Shown here: positions 1 to 10,203 of the stretch, one piece after another
Layout of the letters: the number at the start of each line of letters is the position of its first letter
How positions within the stretch are numbered: the stretch's first letter is position 1
DNA from: Chara braunii
Taxonomy: Eukaryota > Streptophyta > Charophyceae > Charales > Characeae
Assembly (NCBI GenBank): GCA_003427395.1
Contig: BFEA01000249.1
Coordinates: 941,087 to 963,495, forward strand
DNA: 22,409 nucleotides
Direction of reading: 5' to 3'
Made by a program: the position numbers and the translations under genes
The notes under the pieces: model-generated
Told to the model about the DNA's origin: nothing
Seen by the model: the letters and a program-made list of their open reading frames with translations, nothing else
The model's database searches: none

Positions 1-60
<60 letters not shown>
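1..60. repeat. (AG)n dinucleotide microsatellite
   Basis: The first 60 bases are an uninterrupted AG repeat running off the left edge, so its full length is unknown. A matching (TC)n tract abuts the assembly gap at 11284, which suggests that long AG/CT arrays limit assembly in this genome. Confidence 0.97.
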
Positions 61-65
<5 letters not shown>

Positions 66-394
66 TGACATTTGGATCCAGACTCGACATTGGACTTCAG
101 ACATATCGAAGATGATTATTTGGGATTTGAAACGAGACTTGGTGTTGACGACTTTCCCATCTCCTCCTTCCTCTTCTTCATCTGATCCCCTCCTCTTTGT
201 CTGTGTATGTCTGGACTTGGCGCCTCTTTCCTGTGTATAGCACACCTTGGGATGGACATGATGCATGTTTGGTCTGCGCTTAAACATTGATTGGGCTAGT
301 CATTTGCATTCTAGCATTCTGCTTCGCCATCTTGTGCTATGTGAATGAGATCAGTCCCGGTCAGGTCAGGACTTGTATCTAAAGTCTTCCCTGC

Positions 395-404
395 GCTATA
401 AAAG
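395..404 (+). promoter_or_regulatory. TATA-box-like sequence
   Basis: GCTATAAAAG matches the eukaryotic TATA consensus well. No convincing coding region or start follows, so this is only a sequence match and may be chance. Confidence 0.2.
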
Positions 405-1982
405 CACCATTTTGTATGTATCGGAATGCACATTGCTTGTTGAGATTCCACTTGCACTGCATTGTCCATTCAGTCCTTTTTATCACATTGTGGATCCTCG
501 GTTATTATGTACATCGCCCAACTGGGCATGTAACACGCGCTCCACCACTCATCAAATGTGCAGGATGAGGGCAATCCCTCATCTAGAACCGGGAGAGATA
601 CATCGCCTTTTTGATTACTCGCCTACTTAGCTAAGTGAACACCTCCCTTTCTCTCTCTCGTGCGCTCACCTACTCACTGGTCAGCAAGTTCCTGCCGCCA
701 CCCAGCCACAGAGCACCGGGCAATGGCTGCTCATTCACCAAGGTAAGTGGAGTAGGAGGGAATCTCTCGCTAAACCATGGTTAGATGCTGCGCCTTACGA
801 GCGAGAGCACCGCTACGACAAGCAAGCCAACCTCCAATCGAGATCCCGACGTAATCTCCAACGGGCCTTCGACAACGAGTACAGCCACCAATAAAATCCA
901 GCAATCACTATCGACCACTCCGAGCAGCAATGTGGTTCCCACTTCCCAACCTCCGATATGAGAATGAGTCTTATGTCAGAACATAGGAAGATGCACCCCT
1001 TCGAAGCCTCCCCACATCTACCTCATGAGTAGCAAGTTCCGCGTCTGGTTTGCTCGTCCTCTCTCTCGTAGGACCTTGAAGTTCACCGGAATCGCGTTAC
1101 AATCAGGTAAGCGCTCACGTCCACTTAATCACGTCCTCTCTCTCTATGCACCTACTCCCCTGCTGTGCCCGTTGCCCCCCTCTCGACAATGAGAATGAAC
1201 CTTCCCTCAGAAAGTTGACTAGGTACTCCTACTTAATGCAAGCACCACGATCTTGACGATGGCTGCGACCAGCGGGAAAGAATGACCGTGACGACGAGTA
1301 CGAGAACAATCTTCGTCGAAAGTGATCTTAAAGAGCACACGCAACGCCCTTCAGGGTCTCGACTATGATGACAAACACAATGAGCACCTCATGACTACAA
1401 AGAGGATGGCCGCAACGATAAGCATAACTGTCAAGACCAAGGCGACCGTTATGACGACGTGAACGACCATGCAAGTGGACCAATCACCATAGTTTGCTCT
1501 CACCTCTCTCTTCTACTCCCCCACCACCTACACCTGCCTTCGCCTTTCTCTCGTCTCTGTCTCTGCCCTTCGACGTTTTCCTTCTCCTCTTTGATCGTGA
1601 TGAAATAGCGCAACTTCAAGGGGGTACATATCCACCAGCGGACGGTCCGACGACGAGAAATGAATCAGAAAACTCCTTTCCGCTGTTCAACTATTCACTT
1701 TATAGGGCGTGAGTTCGCCTCTCCTTTCGAGTGCAGTCTAAAAAGAGGCACTAACATAAAGGGACCCCGGGACATCCCACATTACAACTCTCTTAGTGCA
1801 TTTGAATATATCAGTCTGGTCGGCCCTGTACAAATCAGAAATTCGGCTTCACTCATCAAGTTTCATCATCTGGTTTCAAACTCTGGTCTGTATCTCAACA
1901 GTTCGGGGGTGTGCCAACTGAACCAAGCCCATTGCTTCCCACATTGGCCTCGGAGCCGGCACCTGGCCCAGACCAGATGGAA

Positions 1983-2018
1983 ATAAATAATAATAATAAC
2001 AATAATAATAATAATAAA
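1983..2018. repeat. (AAT)n trinucleotide microsatellite
   Basis: An imperfect AAT/ATA repeat of about 36 bases interrupted by one AAC unit. It accounts for the poly-Asn run in one plus-strand frame, which is not evidence of a gene. Confidence 0.9.
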
Positions 2019-3235
2019 ATCTTAAGAAATTTAAAACTAAAGAAAAGAAAACTGATGATGCGGGAAAGAGGGATCTACTGGTACTCTCTTAGTCCTGCCA
2101 GTCGGGCCCCCGATTGGGCTCGACGACAAAATCCAAGGGGGACCCCTCGGCTTCCTCCTATCATGCTCCCCAGCTCCGTCGTCGCCAATAGGTTTTGATC
2201 CCCGTATCTGCAGCATATCAACCATTGACAAGTCTTGAAACCTATCGTGCTATGCCCATGGCTGGGTGCGGTAGGCGCAAACTTCCTTATAAATGGTCTT
2301 CGTGCTGCTTCTTGGCCTGTCGAACAGCACAAGGCCTCATTTCACCTACCAGCCACTCCCTCACACTTCACACGCCCCCGCACTTACCACTTGGACCGGT
2401 CGTCAAAATTTCCAGTTTTCTCAACCGGCTACTTTCCCAAAGGACCGGACTTTTGACCAGTTCAGTGTCGGGGAACCCTGACTTTTTACTCGTATCCTAC
2501 CCCATTTCGTGCCATCCTTGCTAAGACCATTGGTGGCTTCTACCATCAATCAAAGGTACGGTCTAACTAGGTACGTGCGCACTTCACGCTATTTGGACCC
2601 GAATGCCGTAAGTCAACAAAAATCACCTCTGGCCATGGTTTCAATAGTTAGCCTCGGCGTTGACCATAACTCCGTCAGTGCGCGCGCGGTCAGCGCATGC
2701 ACAATGCTAACCAAAATTTTACTTTCTCTTGCTCACACTATTGATCAATCATCTAGCTGAATCAACATGTGCCCTCGAAGTGCACACCCACACACTCTCT
2801 AATCTATCCATACTGCACGCTTGCCATTCCCAACGCCTGAGAGTTGGTTGTGGTTATGCAAAAATGGGACAATCTCTCGAATACCATAAAAAATGCATCT
2901 TCTGCGAGATGCAAAAAATGCGCACCAATCCCCTTGTAATGGTATTCGCGCCGACACCGGATTCACGGTAACTTTCACATAATCATCTCCCTCTAGTTTG
3001 GACGGCGCCAAGTGAGGGGAGAGAATTCCATTTAGGTAACATTGTGAAATGGTACCCTGGATACATTGTTTTTCATCAGGCGAAATGGACCGAGGCGGCT
3101 CAGGGGCTGCCATGTGAGAAAACGCAGAAAGAACCTAAAACACCTAATCCAGGATTATCGAAATTAACTATATATTACTATCTAAGTACTATTAAATTAG
3201 AAGCTTCTAATAAATAGGGATAAACTATATTTTCT

Positions 3236-3299
3236 AATATATTATCCCATACTACCCCAGGCCTAGTTTCGAATATATTATCCCATAGTACCCCAGGCC
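3236..3299. repeat. Two-copy tandem duplication, 36-bp period
   Basis: A 28-bp unit at 3236-3263 is repeated at 3272-3299 with one mismatch (C to G), separated by 8 bases. It lies in AT-rich DNA with no coding potential, so it looks like a local slippage or tandem duplication. Confidence 0.85.
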
Positions 3300-3738
3300 G
3301 AGGAGTGAGGAGGGGAATATGTTATACCTGCATTTGACGCTCGTCTTCTTCCTCCTTCGGTCGAACCTGGATCTACCAACGTAGAAACATCATTCTTCAA
3401 CAGCACTCATTCGATCAACAAGAGCACCAAATGGGAGTGAGGAAACACCAGGCCCTTGATATTCCACAGCGGGCTCACACCACATAACTGTCTACAGCGA
3501 GGTCGTTAGGTCTGGTTTCCCCCTCGGAGATTCGGCGGGCGAGACCGATGATGTCAACAAGGCCGCCGATCCACGCATAGCCCCTAGGTAATATGCCTGC
3601 CGGTCCCATAAGGTTTTCCCCAGAGTTAGCGAGCAGATTAGCGCTAACGATGTTGTCCTCTACTCACCCAGTTGGGGCTCCTTTCTCTCAATTTCACCTT
3701 TCACCATCCACCTACCACTACCCCACGGTGCGAAGGAA

Positions 3739-3776
3739 CCAAAAAATAGAAAGAAAAACCAAAAAAGACAAAAACG
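3739..3776 (+). repeat. A-rich tract
   Basis: About 38 bases, mostly A with scattered G and C, end 23 bases before the left LTR of element 1. It could be the degraded poly(A) tail of a plus-strand retroposon, or simple low-complexity DNA. I found no matching retroposon body upstream. Confidence 0.4.
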
Positions 3777-3795
3777 ATGGTCTCTGATTTGGAGA

Positions 3796-3799
3796 CTTG
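3796..3799. repeat. Target-site duplication, left copy (CTTG)
   Basis: CTTG lies directly outside the left LTR (which begins TGCAAT) and again directly outside the right LTR at 12284-12287. A 5-bp match is possible only if the final A of the LTR is counted as target. Four identical flanking bases fit a single integration event, but so short a match could be chance. Confidence 0.6.
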
Positions 3800-4657
3800 T
3801 GCAATCAGACTCGCTTTCATTCACACTTTGTATGCATGCAAACAGGCGCACAACAAACTGGCGACGTGCGCCCACTCAAAACTCAGAGATATGGAAACCC
3901 AGATACGAGTTCACTTTCAATGTGTGGCGACTCAGCGCCCAAACCACTCACTGTTCGCATACACCGGATCACCCTGGATATCCCACACGCGACTCTCTGA
4001 ACTCACACACACACACACACACTCGCTACACACTAACTCTAACTATGGCGGCTATGGCCGCAATCTACCTTATCGCTATGCTACGCTCCTTCTCTCTCGC
4101 CCTCTTCAGCTCCGGGCTCGTTGCAGACCTCCTTGCACAGGTCGCTGTGGCAGCGCTTCCGCATGGCTCACACAAGAATGATTGAAAGGCTGGGCGCTGC
4201 CTCTTGATTTATACTTCTGAAACTCGTTGGTCTGCCCTTTTCCATCGGCCCATGGTGCTCACAGTCCCTTGTGGTAGTTGCTGGACCGGACTGGGACTGA
4301 CTGGAACTTACCGCTGACTGAATGGGGACTCACTGCTAACCTACCAAGGTCGTAATGCCATTGCACTGCAGTTAGTCCACCACTTGACTCACCACTTGCC
4401 CACGTGACCACTTGCTGACCTTCTAGAAGGGCTACAACTAAGACTTCTGGAACTCGCTAAGACTTCTATTCTACAGATCTACAGATCGAACCCCTGCTAC
4501 CTACGGACCTATGACAGCCTACCAACCGTTGACGAATACACAGGTCACAGGTTCAACTCTCGGGGTCTACACAGGTACTGTACACAGGTAGGGCAAGGTC
4601 TAGGGGTCGAGCCCTGGGATCTGCATCTGCTACTGCAAAGAGGTGAAAACCGTTTCA
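3800..4657 (-). repeat. Element 1 3' LTR
   Basis: 858 bp, bounded by TGCAAT (plus-strand left) and CGTTTCA (right). It matches 11416-12283 along its whole length with roughly 30-40 substitutions by eye (about 4%) and a few small indels. Indels lie in a CA repeat (4003-4021) and an 8-bp CCACTTGC-type repeat near 4390-4415. It carries a TATA box in the element's sense direction and ends against the polypurine tract. Confidence 0.95.
4207..4213 (-). promoter_or_regulatory. TATA box in element 1 3' LTR
   Basis: The sense strand reads TATAAATCAAGAG, conserved in all three LTRs of the window (also 11825-11831 and 16570-16576). It sits about 445 bp inside the LTR, so transcription would start near 4175-4185 and divide the LTR into a U3 of about 475 bp and an R-U5 of about 380 bp. 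The start site is inferred from usual TATA spacing. Confidence 0.7.
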
Positions 4658-4669
4658 CTCCCGCCGTCC
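4658..4669 (-). promoter_or_regulatory. Polypurine tract of element 1
   Basis: The sense strand reads GGACGGCGGGAG directly before the LTR start TGAAACGG. Its position and purine richness fit the primer for plus-strand DNA synthesis. The same site in element 2 (17122-17133) reads GGCCGGCGGGAG, so the terminal GGCGGGAG is conserved. Confidence 0.75.
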
Positions 4670-4695
4670 TAAATTCGAGGTCCTCCGAGAATATT

Positions 4696-5139
4696 TTAGT
4701 CCAAGGGAGGACCTTTACCCTTTTTATCACGCTCATAGGCTCTGACTATGTCGGGAGATGTTTCTAGAAGTTCTGTTCTAGTAAACCAGCGGTCGTCTTC
4801 TGGTTCCTGATAAGCAAACCGGACCTTATATTGTTTCTGTGGACGACCTCTACCTCCTGTCCTGAACACATCTTCATCTACAACACCGTCAATGTCATAT
4901 CTTCCATCCATATCCGGCGGGATCATGGATCTCCTTGAAGAGAATTGTTGACTTGTGACACACGGCAACAACTTTGAGGCATGGAATACAGGATAGGTGT
5001 GGAGGTGTGCTGGAATCTCTATTGTGTAGGACGGTCCATCTTCTTTGCCCTTGACTTCTAGAACCGGCCACGGTCCCCTGTATGCAGGTAGCAACTTCTG
5101 TGAGATGTGCTCCTCAGGTGCAAACTCTTTAGACTTGAC
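4696..5139 (-). pseudogene. Element 1 integrase C-terminus: GPY/F-like plus chromodomain-like region
   Basis: This open stretch follows an in-frame TAG (5140-5142) in the same frame as integrase. Its first third has the GPY/F-type arrangement of chromovirus integrases (YRGPWPVLE, then YTIEIP, then YPVFHASKLLPC). The second half looks like a divergent chromodomain: a Y-D-I-D start, a KQYKVRF strand, the acidic EPEDDRWF segment with the expected Trp, and a final helix DIVRAYE. In known chromoviruses this module directs integration towards particular chromatin, often methylated histone H3. The stretch ends just upstream of the polypurine tract, as expected for the end of pol. The chromodomain call rests on pattern resemblance and should be tested with a profile. 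Confidence 0.7.
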
Positions 5140-6150
5140 CTAGACTAAGTCGCCTACCTGGAACTGCGATGGGCGACGATGCTTATTAGCCTGTTCTATC
5201 ATTCTGTGTTGGGCCTTCCTGAGGTTTTCAACAATGGTAGCTACTTCTTTCTCGTGCTGTATTGCAAACTCCCTGGTACCGGGCGGTAGCCTGTGAACCT
5301 GATCCCGGTTCAGCCCTTGAAATGGTCTGCGTGGTCTAAAGGACTTGTGCAGTTCATTGGGAGTGCGACAGGTGGACAGATGCACGCTGTTATTGTATGC
5401 GCTAGCTACCTTAGATAACATCTCGTCCCAGTTGATCTGGTCGGGTCTAATGTACATGCGCAAAACTTGCTGTAGGATCTTGTTCATTTGCTCGGTCTGA
5501 CCGTTGGTCTCTGGGTGGCGGCTAGACGACATCAACAACTTAGATCCGTAAACTCCCATGAGTTCTTGCCAGTTCTGGCTGGTGAAGCGACTATCTCTAT
5601 CGCTAACTATTGACAACGGGACTCCATTCTCACTAACCCAAAAATCAAAGAACTTTCATATAACTAAATCCGTACATGCCTCTGCAGGCAAGGGAATGAA
5701 AACAGCATACTTACTAAATCGGTCAACTATGACCATGACTTGGCTCTGGCCGTGTCTACTCTTGACACCGGCATCCATAAAATCAATGGAGACTGAGTCT
5801 CCCGGCTGGTCTGGAATAGGCAAGGGTCTGAGAAGACCTAGAGGGGTGCGCGTAGTGGTCTTGATTCTCTGGCAAACTTTGCAACTGCGAACATACTCTA
5901 TACAGTCAGCTTTCATCCCTGGCCAGGTGTACGCACGCATGAGATTGGCTAAAGTCTTCTGCCAACTGAAGTGTCCCTCTGTATCATGGCACTCCCCTAG
6001 GATCAGACTACGAATCTCCTCACTGTTGGGGATGCACAGGCGGTCTACCACATTAGTCTTCTCAAATAACAACCTCTCTGTAGTGCGGTAATCTGGCTCA
6101 GTCTCTGGGGCCACCCTAACTCTCTTGAGGAGGTCACTATAGATAGGGTC
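5140..6150 (-). pseudogene. Element 1 integrase (zinc-binding and catalytic core), interrupted
   Basis: Retroviral-type integrase that would insert the element's cDNA into the genome. The zinc-binding motif is visible as H-x4-H (HDTEGH) and, 29 residues on, C-x2-C (CKVC). The catalytic core follows with the first Asp in SIDFMD (codon at 5784-5782), the second in SDRD and the Glu in the GQTE segment. A TGA at 5656-5658 breaks the core between the first and second catalytic residues; element 2 has a Gln codon there. A second stop, TAG at 5140-5142, is shared with element 2. The frame is otherwise open and continuous with RNase H upstream. Confidence 0.9.
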
Positions 6151-7453
6151 CTGCGCATATGCCTGTTTGACTTTCTCTTGCAGGTCCTTCCCTATGTCCA
6201 GATAGTGTACTATAGCTCCAAAGTAGTCTAATCTCCTACTTAGAGCATCCGCAACTACGTTGTACTTGCCTTTGACCGGTTTGAGCTCAAAGTCATATTG
6301 GTCTATCTCAGTGGCCCACCTAGTTAACTTAGGTGTCATCTTGGCCTGGGTCTTTAACCATCTAAGAGTTTCATGGTCTGAGTATACTTTGAAGTGCCTC
6401 CCAAGCAGGTAATGTTTCCAGTGTTCTAAGGCCTGCCTCAGAGCGTAGAGTTCCCTCTCGTACGTCGAGGTGGCAACCTTCTCTGAGGGCATCCTCGCTG
6501 GCATGAACTCTACGGGTCTGTAGCCATTGCCGTCGTTCTACTGTAACACGGCGCCTATACCATACTGACTTGCGTCCGTGGTGACGACAAATGGCAAAGA
6601 TGGATCGGCTACTTTGAGGACAGGGTACTCTATCAATGCGCGTTTTAACTCCTTTAGCGCAGCCGTACAATCTTTGTCCCATTGCCAGATTGCCTCTTTC
6701 TTTAGCAACCTGCGCAAGGGAGCGACGATAGTGGAGAAGTTCCTCACAAACTTCCTATAATAGTTAGCTAGGCCTAGGAACGACCGCAACTCAACCAACG
6801 TGCGGGGCGTCGGCCAATCCCTAATTGCCGCTATCTTGCTGTCCTCTGGCTTAATGCCATCTCTGTCGAACACGTGGCCCAAGTACAAAACCTGTGTCTT
6901 GGCCCACCCACACTTCTTCGCGTTAATCTTGAAGTTAGCTTCTCTCAACTTCTCCAAGACTTGCCTCAAATGACCCTGATGCTCTTGGAGGGTCCTGCTG
7001 AAAACTAATATATCATCTAGATAAACTACTACAAACTTATCTAACCAAGGTCCAAACAGATCATTCATACAACGTTGAAAGGTAGCTGGCGCGTTGGTTA
7101 GTCCAAAGGGCATCACTATGAACTCATAATGCCCATATCTAGTCCAGGACGCAGTCTTGTACTGGTCATCAGGATGGACTTCTATCTTATGATATCCGGA
7201 CTTCAAATCTATCTTAGAGAAATACTTACAACCCCACACCCGATCTAGGATCGTCTATCCTGGGCAGCGGTTCAGCATTCTTCACAGTAATCGCATTCAA
7301 ACCCCTATAGTCTATACACATACGAAGCTCTCCTTCCTTCTTGGGGACAAAAAGAACTGGTGCTCCAAAAGGAGACGAAATGGGCCTGATCCAACCTTTC
7401 TCGAGGAGCTCGTCTAACTGTCTGCGTAGCTCCTCTAACTCTGTAGGGGACAT
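6151..7453 (-). pseudogene. Element 1 reverse transcriptase and RNase H, frameshifted
   Basis: The fingers region (7226-7453) contains the usual [11 protein letters not shown] and MCIDYRGLN segments. The palm and thumb (about 7239-6640) contain KIDLKSGYH, MPFGLTNAP and the catalytic YLDD at 7023-7012. RNase H follows with its first Asp in TTDAS, the Glu in YERELYAL and the Asp in VYSDHETL, all retained. Damage relative to element 2: a 2-base loss near 7247 shifts the frame between fingers and palm, and a CAG TAG pair at 6538-6543 replaces two Gln codons in RNase H. Two residues after KTA also differ from the common FRTRYGHYEF pattern (Ser and Trp). Confidence 0.93.
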
Positions 7454-7456
7454 CCT

Positions 7457-8307
7457 CTAGATTGCTCCCTTAGGAGTCCTACTGCCAGGCTCTATCTCTA
7501 TCCTGTGTTGGATGGGTCGCGACACTACTCCTGTCGGCGACTCAGTCAAATCTTTGAATTACGAAGACCCGATCCTCTAACTGCTCCTTTTTCACTAGTC
7601 GCGCGAACGTGGGAGCACTGAGACAACAATGTGCCAAGGTATTGTCTACACCTGACACATGAAACAGGCGGGCAGTCTTAACCTCGCCCGACGGACTAGG
7701 GAGCCTACACTCATGCTCTCTCAAGTGGAGTGTGGCCCCTGCTGCCTCTCCCCAATCCATTCCTAACACCATGTTGACGGGAAGGTCATCCTGTACGAGG
7801 AGAGTCAGGGAATGAAGAACTTTCTCCACCTTCCCATCTTTCTCTAGGCGAAAGTACGCCTGGACTCCCTCTACGTAGTCCTCAACTTGCATCGTGCGGT
7901 TGTCTGCGAGGACATTGACTATGGGGTCTGCCAACTTTTGGACTTTTAATCCTAGCCTCAGCTTCTTCAGCGCCCTACGGCTAATGTAACTGCGGGTGGC
8001 CCTTGAGTCTATAAGGGCCCCCACTCTGCTTCTAAACATTTCTACATCTACCAAAATCAGTTGTCCCTTACTCTCCTTTTTCATTTTGGCCCAGGCTCCT
8101 CTCTTTGAACTCTTCTGCCACACCTGTGCGGGACGTGCCTAGAGAGACGCTAACACAAGCAGTCTCTGGACAGCTAGCTAGGCACGGGCCTGCAACCTCT
8201 GCCATAGGCTCATGTGGTTTGGGAGTTTCCTGTGTGCGCGCGCTCGCTTCCCCACATGGCCTTGAAGTAGGGGCAGTTGCGACCCCTACTGGCGGCTGCC
8301 TTTTGAC
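7457..8307 (-). pseudogene. Element 1 pol N-terminus and aspartic protease, broken
   Basis: The open part 7542-8123 matches the protease region of element 2. The active-site motif reads A-L-I-D-S-R-A-T, with the expected Gly replaced by Arg (codon 8003-8001); element 2 has D-G-G. The conserved second half (MVLGMDWGE) is present. Upstream, from about 8307, the frame matches element 2's linker and lies -1 relative to gag. Three lesions are visible: a 5-base loss near 8090-8104 before the protease, a loss of about 74 bases near 7555-7565 after it, and a TAG at 7457-7459 just before the RT. Confidence 0.85.
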
Positions 8308-10203
8308 TGTTGAGTAGCCGATCGGGCCTGTCTGTACTTAGGACAAAATTTAATTACATGGGCCGGGTCACCGCAGAATACGCACTGACCCAGGTCCACG
8401 CATTCCTGCCATACGCGCTGGTCCAAGGCCAAATCTTCCCAAGGCCTGCCAGGCGGCCTTCCACCTTGTCGTTGTGGGGACCGATAAGAACCCTAACGAT
8501 TTGGCGGGGGACCTTGACCCCTACCTCCCACCTGGCGGTTCCCTTGTCCGCCAACCCCCTGTGCGCCCGGTCCTCAGCCTCCCATGGCCTGGCCCCTTTG
8601 GCCCTAGCCTCCTCCTTTACCTTGCGGCCTCCCTCCAGCCGCGACAGCCGCATAAGACCTCCCCTGCCCTACGCTGCTGTCATCCTCCTCTAACCCCCAC
8701 TCAATCTCTCTGTAGGGGATCTCATCTGTAGCACCCTCTTCTAACGTGAGGATCATGTGATCCTTGGCCCTCACTTGGCCAGAGATGGTACGACCCTTCC
8801 ACTTATTTCCTTTGTCCAAGTCATTGTGCCAGAAAGTGGACACTGGCATGGACTTTGACTCATACAGGACCACCGCTCTACTCAGTACATCATAGGTGAT
8901 GTCGGCCTGTTGAGACCTCTCAAAGAAATGCCCACGCAGGGGCTCGGGCATGGCACAATAAAACAATTGGACCAACTGGGGCTCAGTGACCCCATGGTCT
9001 GGGACGGCTACCAAGTTGTCCATAACGCCCTTGAGTCCTCTTGCACTCCTCCACTGTCGTGAGTGGATGGTTTGTAGCTTATCAGAGGCTCTAACGCCTT
9101 TCGTTGGGTCAACAAATCTCTCCCTCAGGACTTTAAAGAATTGAGGAAGGGTTATGATCTTAGAATGTGAAACCATGTTGTTTTCACAACTGGCTGCACA
9201 CACAAGAGATTTGGCAAAATTGGCCGCTTCATCTTTAAGGGTCTGGAAGGCGACGAGGACTTGCTCCTCAGTCAGGATGTGCTGTAAGTACACATAGCTA
9301 TTCACGCTGGCCTCCCAATTATCAAAATTTTCTTCCTTCTTCCCTCCATACGCATCTGGGAATTTAAGCTTAACGGGCTCCTTACGAGGCGTGGCCTCGC
9401 CCTCTACAACGACTATTGCTTTGGCACCTTCGATGGCGCCTTCGCAAAACTTCCCCATGCTGTCTCTCAGTCGCCTAACTTCGCCTCCAACATGGGTGAC
9501 CATATCGCGCGCAAAATCTCTAAATCCTGACCGCATGGCACTCAGGGCCACATTTTGACCCCTATTGGCTTGGCGCTCCTCCATCCAGGCCGCACTCAAC
9601 ACTTCCAGATAACCCAACACCTTATCCATCTTGGCAGAAATGTCTGGCTGCGCCTGCACCTCTTGTCTACAATCTCTCATTTTTGCCACCTCCTCAGTCA
9701 GCCTATTAACTTCGTCCCTCCTCCTCTTCTTTTCCCTCTTCATCCTCAGTCTCCACTCCAACTTCTTCTCTTCTTCTCTTTCTCACTGTTCTAGAGGGTC
9801 CTCCATTGCTGCTAGCTCACTGGCTAACGCGTCCCTCTCGTCCTGGGGCACATAAAACTCTGCGTCCTCATCTTCCCCTAATGATAAATTAGCAATCCAC
9901 TCGCTGATTTCTTCTCATTGCGGCGTCCTCTTTCGCCGTGCCACTACTCTCTCCTTGTACTTCCCTGCGTTTCCTCTCCTCTTCTGCTTCTGTTGGCGCT
10001 TCTTCTTTAGCAGCCTTCTTCTTTTTCTCCATCTCCTCCTCCAATTCCTCCATCTTCGCCGCCTGCTCCTCGGCGATTGCCTTTAGCTTCGCCTGTTTCA
10101 GGAGCTCTTTCCTCTCCTTATTCTCTCTTACTAAGGCGGCCATCTTCTCTTGCTGTTCCTGGGTGTAGGGGCTAGTGCTCTTCCCACTACGGGTCTCAAC
10201 CAT
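8286..10203 (-). pseudogene. gag: Element 1 gag pseudogene (capsid and zinc-knuckle nucleocapsid)
   Basis: Gag would form the virus-like particle and package the RNA. The ATG at 10203 opens with MVETRSGKSTSP, followed by a Lys/Glu-rich, probably coiled-coil segment. A +1 shift near 9905-9920 moves the frame to the part ending in a TGA at 9783-9785. The capsid-like portion (about 9761-8650) includes the common Ty3 gag pattern FDNWEASV and FVDPTKG. A Gly/Arg/Gln-rich tail leads to a CCHC zinc knuckle, C-x2-C-x4-H-x4-C, at 8384-8343. Three in-frame stops lie in the tail: TAG 8604-8606 (a Gln codon in element 2), TGA 8574-8576 and TAG 8493-8495. The natural end is TAG at 8286-8288. Confidence 0.88.
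8299..8307 (-). other. Candidate gag-pol -1 frameshift region, element 1
   Basis: The sense sequence GTCAAAAGG lies where gag's frame (TCA AAA GGC) and pol's frame (GTC AAA AGG) overlap. Pol is -1 relative to gag here and at the matching place in element 2. It is not a perfect X-XXY-YYZ slippery heptamer, so the exact shift site is a guess; the -1 relation is read directly. Confidence 0.4.

Larger units (their letters stand above)
61..3799. other. Intergenic or unrecognised DNA, no supported gene
   Basis: I see no recognisable protein domain, RNA gene or complete element in this 3.7 kb stretch. Open frames are short (under about 135 codons), on both strands, low in complexity and without known motifs. 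It holds pyrimidine-rich tracts (about 1494-1600), a degraded purine/pyrimidine-rich area (650-1500) with splice-like signals, an AAT repeat, an AT-rich segment (3150-3300) with a short tandem duplication, and an A-rich tract just before element 1. It could be old decayed transposon DNA or an intron or untranslated region of a gene outside the window. Confidence 0.6.

Noticed and set aside
2894-2913. 7-bp inverted repeat TGCATCT/AGATGCA with flanking A runs
   Set aside because: Too short to be meaningful; stems of this size are expected by chance in 22 kb and no context supports a function.
373-3113. Short open frames on both strands in the left 3 kb
   Set aside because: None exceeds about 110 codons, none has a recognisable domain, and several overlap each other or low-complexity sequence.
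4003-4021. CA repeat in the LTR as a separate microsatellite locus
   Set aside because: It is a small part of the LTR sequence shared by both element 1 copies, so it is described with the LTR.
4550-4575. tRNA B-box-like GGTTCAACTC in the LTRs (also near 12175 and 17013)
   Set aside because: No A-box at a suitable distance, no cloverleaf, and the motif is simply part of the conserved LTR.
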